The position numbers were made by a program, and so were the translations under genes. From Ottelia alismoides (Eukaryota; Streptophyta; Magnoliopsida; Alismatales; Hydrocharitaceae): 64,000 nt of DNA. The DNA is taken from positions 434,001-498,000 of the forward strand of contig JAZKJV010007242.1 in assembly GCA_037367405.1 (NCBI GenBank). Direction: 5' to 3'. Of this stretch, positions 57,934 through 64,000 are shown in pieces. The notes under the pieces were generated by a model, which ran no database searches, had not been told where the DNA came from, and was given only the letters and a program-made list of their open reading frames with translations. How positions within the stretch are numbered: the first letter of the stretch is position 1; every line of letters starts with the position of its first letter.

Positions 57934-60651
57934 GTTACTGATCTGCTGCGACGTGGGTATGTTCGAGAGAGTATGAGCCCCGTGGCGGTTCCTGCTCTGC
58001 TTACCCCGAAGAAAGATGGCACATGGAGAATGTGCGTGGACAGTCGCGCTATCAACAAAATAACGATCAAATATCGTTTTCCCATTCCACGCCTCGACGA
58101 TATGCTTGATATGTTATCAGGTGCCAAATTGTTTTCCAAAATGGATCTCCGCAGCGGCTACCACCAGATTCGCCTGCGACCTGGAGACGAATGGAAGACA
58201 GCTTTCAAAACCAAAGAGGGCCTGTATGAATGGACGGTCATGCCCTTCGGCTTGTCTAATGGCCCAAGCACTTTCATGCGAACAATGAATCATGTTTTGC
58301 GACCCTTTATTGGCAAGTTTGTAGTCGTGTACTTCGATGATATCCTGATCTACAGTTTGACCAAAGAAGACCACCTATCTCACTTGCGACAAGTCTTGGC
58401 GACCCTGAGAGACCAAAAACTGTACGTCCACCTCAAGAAATGCTCCTTCATGTCTGACACGGTCCTCTTCCTAGGATACATTGTCACCGCTGATGGACTT
58501 AAGGTTGATCCCTCCAAAATCCAGGCCATTCAGAGCTGGCCCGTACCCAAAACACTCACGGAAATTCGCAGCTTTCTGGGATTAGCTTCTTTCTACCGAC
58601 GTTTCATACGGAACTTCAGCACTTGTGCAGCTCCGTTGGTAGATTGTACGCGGAAAGGCGCACCCGCCTGGTCTCTTGAAGCAGAAACGAGTTTTCAAAC
58701 TCTAAAACATCAATTGACGCATGCTCCTGTTTTGGCACTCCCCGACTTCACCAAGATTTTCGTGGTCGATTGTGACGCCTCACATGTCGGGATTGGCGCT
58801 GTCCTCAGTCAAGAAGGATGACCTGTCGCCTTCTACAACGAGAAATTGAACGATGCCAGATCACGGTATTCCACTTATGATGTTGAATTTTATGTCGTGG
58901 TCCAAGCTCTCAAGCATTGGAGACATTACCTGATCCAGCGTGAATTTATCCTTAACTCTGATCATGAAGCCCTGAGATATTTGAACTCCCAGAAAACTCT
59001 TAACAAGCGTCATGCCAAATGGGTTAATTTCCTCCAAGAATACACCTTCCATCTCAAACACAAAGCCGGAACCCTGAACTGTGTGGCCGACGCTTTGAGC
59101 CGGCGAGCACATGCCCTGACCACAATGACCGTCAGCACAACAGGATTTGAAACTCTCAAGGACCTCTACCCCACTGACCCTGGCTTCGGTCAAGTTCATG
59201 CCGACTGTGTTGGTACTGGGCAGGACCCAACAACCACTTTTGTTCTTCATGAGGGTTCCCTATTCAAAGGCCACCAACTATGCATTCCTGCCACGTCCCT
59301 TCGAGAGAACTTAATTTCAGAACTACACAATGGAGGTTTAGCTGGACACTTTGGAAGAGACAAAACCTTGACCCTTCTCCAAGAACGCTTTTATTGGCCA
59401 CAATTGCGAAAGGATGTGACAAAATTCGTACAGAATTGCCAAACATGTCAAAGATTCAAAGGCCACCGGCAGAACACTGGACTATACACATCCCTACCCA
59501 TTCCTCTGCGGCCCTGGGAAGATATCACCATGGATTTTGTGCTAGGGTTACCCCTCACTGTGCGAAAAGTTGACTCTATTTTTGTGGTTGTGGATCGATT
59601 CTCTAAAATGGCACATTTCATTGCATGTAGGAAAACCTCAGATGCATCTCATGTCGCTGATTTGTTTTTTCGTGATGTCGTCCGTTTGCATGGTGTCCCT
59701 CGTTCTTTTACTTCAGACCATGATACCCGGTTTTTGAGTCACTTTTGGCGCACGCTTTGGTCTCGTCTTGGTACTCGTCTGCAATATAGCACCGCTTATC
59801 ATCCACAAACAGATGGGCAAACTGAAGTAGTTAACAGATCATTAGGAAATTTATTGCGATGTCTTGCAGGGGACTCTCCGTCCAAATGGGATCTAATTCT
59901 TCCCCAAGCTGAATTCATATATAACAGTTCCACTAATAGGTCCACCGGAAAATCGCCCTTTGAGAGTGTGTACGGCTTTCCACTTCCCCAATTTCTTGAC
60001 CTAAAACCCACAACCATGCAAGGGAGAAGTAGTGCAGCTGCTGAGGATCTGGTCGAACATCTAACCCACCTCCATACCGAAATCCGAACCAAACTCCAAT
60101 CCATGACCCAAAAATACCAAAATCAAGCCAACCTACACCGAAGAGAGAGCGAGTTCAGAGTTGGAGAATTAGTGATGGTCCACCTTAAAAAAGAGAGGTT
60201 TCCTTTGAGAGTCCACCAAAAATTGAGTGAACGAAAGATTGGTCCATTTCGAGTCCTCAAGAGGATTGGGCCCAATGCATATTTACTCGACCTGCCGCCA
60301 GACGTTCAGACTTCACCGGTCTTCAATGTATCAGATCTCTTCTTATATCATGGAGATGAACAGGCCGATGCCACCCCAGTAGCAGTTCCCGCCAATGATG
60401 ATATGCGCCAACCGCCAGCCGCACCCGATGCTGATCAGATTGAAGATATTGCACATATTCGAGATATGACGACTAGACGTGGTCTCTTTCGACGATATCT
60501 AGTCAAATGGAAGGGACGACCTTTTACCGATTGCACCTGGATTGACGAGGATGAACTCCAACAACTCCGCCCCGATATACTTCAGAATTTCCGCGATGCC
60601 ATCTCGACGGAGCGAGATTCTTTTCAGCAGGGGGGAGTTGATGCAACATGA
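57934..60651 (+). pseudogene. Gypsy pol: reverse transcriptase, RNase H, integrase, chromodomain
   Basis: Reverse transcriptase spans about 57950-58560, with [21 protein letters not shown] and the catalytic YFDD (near 58332). RNase H starts about 58750 ([12 protein letters not shown]) and is cut by a TGA at 58819-58821, then continues to VADALSRR. The integrase has its HHCC zinc domain (CQTCQ near 59446) and the catalytic residues in TMDFVLGLP, FTSDHDTRF and GQTEVVNRS. A chromodomain-like end (RRYLVKWKGRPFTDCTWI, about 60486-60545) closes the protein, whose stop at 60649-60651 lies just inside the 3' LTR. Only two breaks separate it from a continuous frame with the gag part; it is young but defective. 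Confidence 0.92.
60626..60638 (+). other. Polypurine tract of the gypsy element
   Basis: CAGCAGGGGGGAGT immediately precedes the 3' LTR start TGATGCAACA. Confidence 0.85.
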
Positions 60652-61926
60652 TAACAACTCTGCGAACATTTATTTTATTTATCTTATTTAGCATTTGTTT
60701 TGTCTATTTGATTTTATTTCATTCCCATGTAAAAGGCTCATTATAAAAGGCCTCTTTTTATATTTTTCCTTTGATTTCTTCTTTCCCTAATTTTAGGGAT
60801 TTGTTGCTTATTTTGAGGGGGAGTAGCCTCTATAAAGGGCCCCCTTTGTATTAGGGCTGATTAAGTTAAGTTGAATTAAAAAAATTCCTATCACTAAACC
60901 TCTCTCTCTCTCGGCCTCACGCTCTCTCCCTCCCGTGCCCTAATCCCAGCCGCCGCCTTCCCTCTCTCTCTCTCTCCCCGACTCCTCTCTCTCCCTGGGT
61001 TCTTCTTCTCGGCCCCAAACCCTCAGCGCCTCCCCCTTCCTCCCCTCTTCCGCCGCAAACACATCCAGCGTCGCCTCTGCCTTCTCCCCGCGCCACCATC
61101 TCTCCACTTCCGCGTCGCCTCTCTCCCTTCCTGCGCCGCCTCGCCTCGGCGCCTCTCTCCCTCTCCCAACCTCCCTCCTCCCGTCGCCTACTCCTCCCAA
61201 CTCAGTCCCAGCCACCGCCAACACGACCCTTCCCCCTCAGCGGTTCCACCCGCACCACCTCCCCTTACGCCGCAACCCCGCTCAGCCCATCCTACTCGCG
61301 CCGCATCCCTGCTCCACGACATCCGCCGCCGGACTCCGCCGCACCACTGCTACTGTATCCGCAAACCGACGTCGACCTGCTAGGCCTGGAGCCTGCACGA
61401 CCCTCCTTGTGAGCAGCCACCGCCTACGGCCAGAAGTTGCTCGGAACATCCCTGACTCAGCCGCTACCCTGCTCGATCAGATCTGAAGCGCACTTAACGG
61501 ACCCTTGCCGGTTGTGGTATGAGCGTATTTTTCCACCGTTATTCCACCATATAAGTTAGCATTGTGGCCTGCGATATTGCTTGTTTGGTTTGGTGATTTA
61601 TTAACTACAACATCGCTATTTAATTCCTGTGATCTTTATCTACTTGATTGCCCTAAGTTTGCGGAGAAATCGGTGCTAAAACGCAAGTAACTTGACATGT
61701 ATGGTTGCTGAAATTCGCTTATCATTCATCAATTTTCTTGTCTGTCAATTTCAATTCCATAACTCTCTTGTCAATTCGCCTTTTTATGTCATTATCCCAT
61801 TAGGTTGCATCAATTATTGTTGCTGATTTTGGCCCGTTGTGCATCATTTATCTCGTTCGTCATTTTGTTTCAATAGTTCCATTGCTCGAATCGTCATTTA
61901 GATTATTGCACACATTGGTTGCATCA
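60639..61926 (+). repeat. 3' LTR of the gypsy element (1288 bp)
   Basis: It starts TGATGCAAC and ends GTTGCATCA, a 9 bp terminal inversion, and GATTA follows. The C-rich tract at 60900-61480 is the same as in the 5' LTR. Confidence 0.93.
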
Positions 61927-62133
61927 GATTAACTCCGGAAAAACAAAGAAATTCGAAATGAAAAAGCCTTTTTTGGCTTTCCTAACCTGGTCAGTGCTTT
62001 TTCTCCCGGGGTCCGGGCTTGCTTTAGATATTTGATTAAGGTGACATTTCTTTCTTTTCTTTCTGTTATTATCGCGTATTTTGCAATTACCCATCTATTA
62101 CACACTGAAACAATATTGTTCAATAATGCCATC

Positions 62134-62266
62134 TGTTAGAAATATGCAACAGAAGGGTATTTTTGTCTTTTTTCTTTTCTGTACTCATTAGGGTTTCTAG
62201 GTTTGTCCTATATATGGACCCCTAGACCCATTGGAATAATACAAGGAAAATATTCTATCTCTGACA
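62134..62266 (+). repeat. 5' LTR (133 bp) of a short-LTR copia element
   Basis: It starts TGTTAGAAATATGCAACAG and ends ATCTCTGACA, directly followed by a primer site. TATATATGG at about 62209-62217 may serve as TATA box. The 3' LTR is beyond the window. Confidence 0.85.
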
Positions 62267-62279
62267 TGGTATCAGAGCC
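62267..62279 (+). other. Primer-binding site (initiator tRNA-Met) of the copia element
   Basis: TGGTATCAGAGCC abuts the LTR end CTGACA. Confidence 0.92.
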
Positions 62280-63173
62280 GTCCCCCAGTCCTCTCTCTTG
62301 CCGCCTCCCTCCCGATCCCTAATCCCTCCCCATCGCCTTCCCAGTCGCCCCTCTCCATCGCCAGCGCCCCTCACCTCCACATCGCCTCCTCCATCTCCAT
62401 CGCCAGCGCCAACGCCCCTCCACTGCCATCGCCCCTCCATCGCCTCTACTCACCCCTCTCCATCGTCAGCGCCCCGCGCCTCCACATCGCCTCCTCCATC
62501 TCCATCACCAGCGCCTCGCCACCCAATCGCCCTCTCAATCGCTCTCCCAAGCCCCACCCAATCGCCCTCCCGATCGCCCTCCCAAGCCCCACCCGATCGC
62601 CCTCCCAAGCCCCACCCAATCGCCCTCCCGATCGCCAGCGCCCTTCCTCCCAATCGCCAGCGCCCTTCCCACCCGATCGCCCTCCCGAGATCTCGCCCTC
62701 CACTCGCCCTACACTCGCCCTCCACTCGCCCATCCCATCCGATCGCCCACCCGATCCCCAGGCCTCTCTCTGTCCTACATCGCCATACCCTCAACAGCGG
62801 ATGCCATCACCCTAAACCCAGGCATTTCTACAGCGCCCTCCAACAGCCCTACAGGCCTCTCTAACCAGGACTCCAACGGCTCCCGCGAAGCCTCTCTACA
62901 TCACCCTCCAAAAGCCTCTACCAGGGCTTCTTCGGCAACACCAGGACTCCAACGCCTCCCGCGACGATTTCAACTCCACAACTACACGACTCCAGCAACT
63001 TCAAGGGATCCTGCTATGACCAGCGACTCTCAAGTGCACAGAAACAGTCCATGAGCAGTCCGATGACTCCAACAACTCCAGCAATACCGTCCGGTGACAT
63101 TTTACTACAGCCTCATGTCTTCTGAGAATATCATTATTATCTAGTCATTTGCTACCTGTCTTGTGTGGCCGCC
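62280..63173 (+). repeat. Low-complexity C-rich leader of the copia element
   Basis: 62300-62770 consists of irregular CGATCGCCCTCCC, CATCGCC and CCAGCGCC units. 62770-63120 has ACTCCAAC and CTCCAGCAA units. No protein is expected; long frames on both strands here follow from the composition. Confidence 0.7.
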
Positions 63174-64000
63174 ATGACTTCTACTCCCACATCTGTGGAC
63201 TCAAAGTCCCTGTACCAATCTACATCTATGATGGTTCAGGGCACTACTATAAAACTCAAAGGAGCCGAGAATTATGTTCTCTGGTCTCGGTCTTTTAAAA
63301 TATTTATTGGCGGTCAGCGGAAGGCCTATGTTCTTACTAGAATTCCCCCAGCTGAGACAGACAAAGACTTTGATACATGGTTTGTCGATAACTGTCAGGT
63401 TATCACCTGGATGACAAACAGCGTTGACCCATCTATTGTATCTAATCTCTTATACAAAGAGACTGCAAAGGCAATGTGGGAGAATATTGAAAATACATAC
63501 TCACAGAAAACTACCAAGTCTCGGCTTTCAGATATCTATACTAGGATTTGGTCTGCAAATCAAGGAGATACATCCTTGATCGAGTATTACAGGCTACTCA
63601 CAGGTTTATTTGAAGAACTCCTCATTTTTCAACCGGCATGTTGTGATAAACAGGTTGGGGAACGAGCAGAATGGCAAGTATATCGGTTCCTATCAGGCTT
63701 ACACCCTCGATATAAATCTGCGAAGGACCAGTTTCTTACTGCAGGTGCATTACCCACTCTTGAAACCATCTTCGGCCGACTTCAGGAAATTGAGTCTCCA
63801 CACACAACTCCATCTGCTGAGATATCCGCTCACTTTGTTAAGGGACGATCAATCACTTACGGGGGACGAGGACGTGATGCTGGACGAGGACGTGGTCGTG
63901 CCTATGGACGAGGCCGCGAATATTCACGGGCCCAAGGCCGTCATCATACTCCTGCCCGTTTCCCCCCATGTACTCATTATGGTCGCCTGAATCACCCATC
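63174..64000 (+). CDS. Copia gag (UBN2/retrotrans_gag type), open to the window end
   Basis: ATG at 63174 (GCCGCCATGA) begins a frame with no stop through to base 64000, at least 275 codons. The Gag part begins with polar sequence and then KLKGAENYVLWSRSFKIFI (residues about 28-46), the LxGxNYxxW block of copia Gag. It continues through AMWENIENTYSQKT and the YRFLSGLHPRY segment of the UBN2 domain. A glycine-arginine-rich stretch (GRGRDAGRGRGRAYGRGR, about 228-245) follows, and then the start of a zinc knuckle that reads CTHYGRLNHP. The usual second cysteine is a tyrosine, which may weaken nucleic acid binding. The frame is otherwise intact, so this is a young element or an active family member. 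Confidence 0.88.
   Translation, partial: MTSTPTSVDSKSLYQSTSMMVQGTTIKLKGAENYVLWSRSFKIFIGGQRKAYVLTRIPPAETDKDFDTWFVDNCQVITWMTNSVDPSIVSNLLYKETAKAMWENIENTYSQKTTKSRLSDIYTRIWSANQGDTSLIEYYRLLTGLFEELLIFQPACCDKQVGERAEWQVYRFLSGLHPRYKSAKDQFLTAGALPTLETIFGRLQEIESPHTTPSAEISAHFVKGRSITYGGRGRDAGRGRGRAYGRGREYSRAQGRHHTPARFPPCTHYGRLNHP

Larger units (their letters stand above)
54415..61926 (+). mobile_element. Ty3/gypsy chromovirus retrotransposon, nearly whole (7.5 kb)
   Basis: The target duplication GATTA flanks it (54410-54414, 61927-61931). The LTRs are nearly identical by eye, suggesting recent insertion. The 3' LTR starts TGATGCAAC and ends GTTGCATCA. Internal order is gag, zinc knuckle, protease, reverse transcriptase, RNase H, integrase and chromodomain, which places it among plant chromoviruses. 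The coding region carries at least three stops and one frameshift. The 5' LTR lacks its last 96 bp, and no primer site is recognisable, so the copy is unlikely to move by itself. Confidence 0.95.

Noticed and set aside
62298..62864. 188-codon Ser/Pro-rich frame
   Set aside because: Low-complexity leader between the copia primer site and gag; its repeats explain the open frame.

Overview
This window is nuclear DNA of a seed plant, very probably a flowering plant. Its genes have spliced exons with GT/AG borders, long introns packed with transposons, plant-type LTR retrotransposons with initiator-tRNA primer sites (TGGTATCAGAGCC), Tourist-like and hAT-like MITEs, and a CLE-type signalling peptide gene. 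The very GC-rich first exon of the SNF2 gene would suit a non-grass monocot or a magnoliid, but the species cannot be fixed from the sequence alone.

Four host genes can be supported. (1) 13887-19173 (+): the last five exons of hydroxymethylglutaryl-CoA lyase. The upstream exons are not in the window, so the intron before the first visible exon is at least 13.9 kb or the gene is broken. (2) 26459-26722 (-): a small single-exon CLE-like peptide precursor of 87 aa. (3) 28619-38161 (-): a complete three-exon mitochondrial-type chaperonin 10 of 97 aa. Its second intron is 8.8 kb and full of transposons, and a heat-shock element lies just upstream of a TATA box. (4) 47201-50351 (+): the first two exons of a HIRAN-SNF2 (HLTF/RAD5-like) ATPase. 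The RING and C-terminal helicase exons are not found before the window ends.

Most of the rest is mobile DNA. 1-9562 is a Ty1/copia element with 2.6 kb LTRs and a badly decayed polyprotein; its left LTR runs off the window. 10267-13715 holds nested hAT, Tourist and GAGGC-repeat MITEs. 20720-25320 is RTE-clade LINE debris with a complete TRIM inserted. 30895-33560 is a second rearranged RTE region, and 38530-40020 an L1-type LINE fragment. 40276-40925 has two foldback elements. Six Tourist-like copies occur from 12242 to 53776. Two MULE-like elements carry C-rich cargo (34189-35776 and about 45150-45855). 50966-54213 contains three related copia LTRs and a non-autonomous copia. 54415-61926 is a nearly whole Ty3/gypsy chromovirus with a GATTA target duplication, and 62134-64000 the 5' part of a short-LTR copia with an intact gag reading frame.

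The strongest unusual signal is a set of short elements that look unrelated in sequence yet share one design: hAT-like ends (7-8 bp target duplications where visible) around a body built from one short, often self-complementary motif repeated many times (GAGGC, CGATAT, GACCGAAAT, CCGGTC). The housekeeping genes do not form a functional cluster; they share the region only by position and by the transposon load of their introns.
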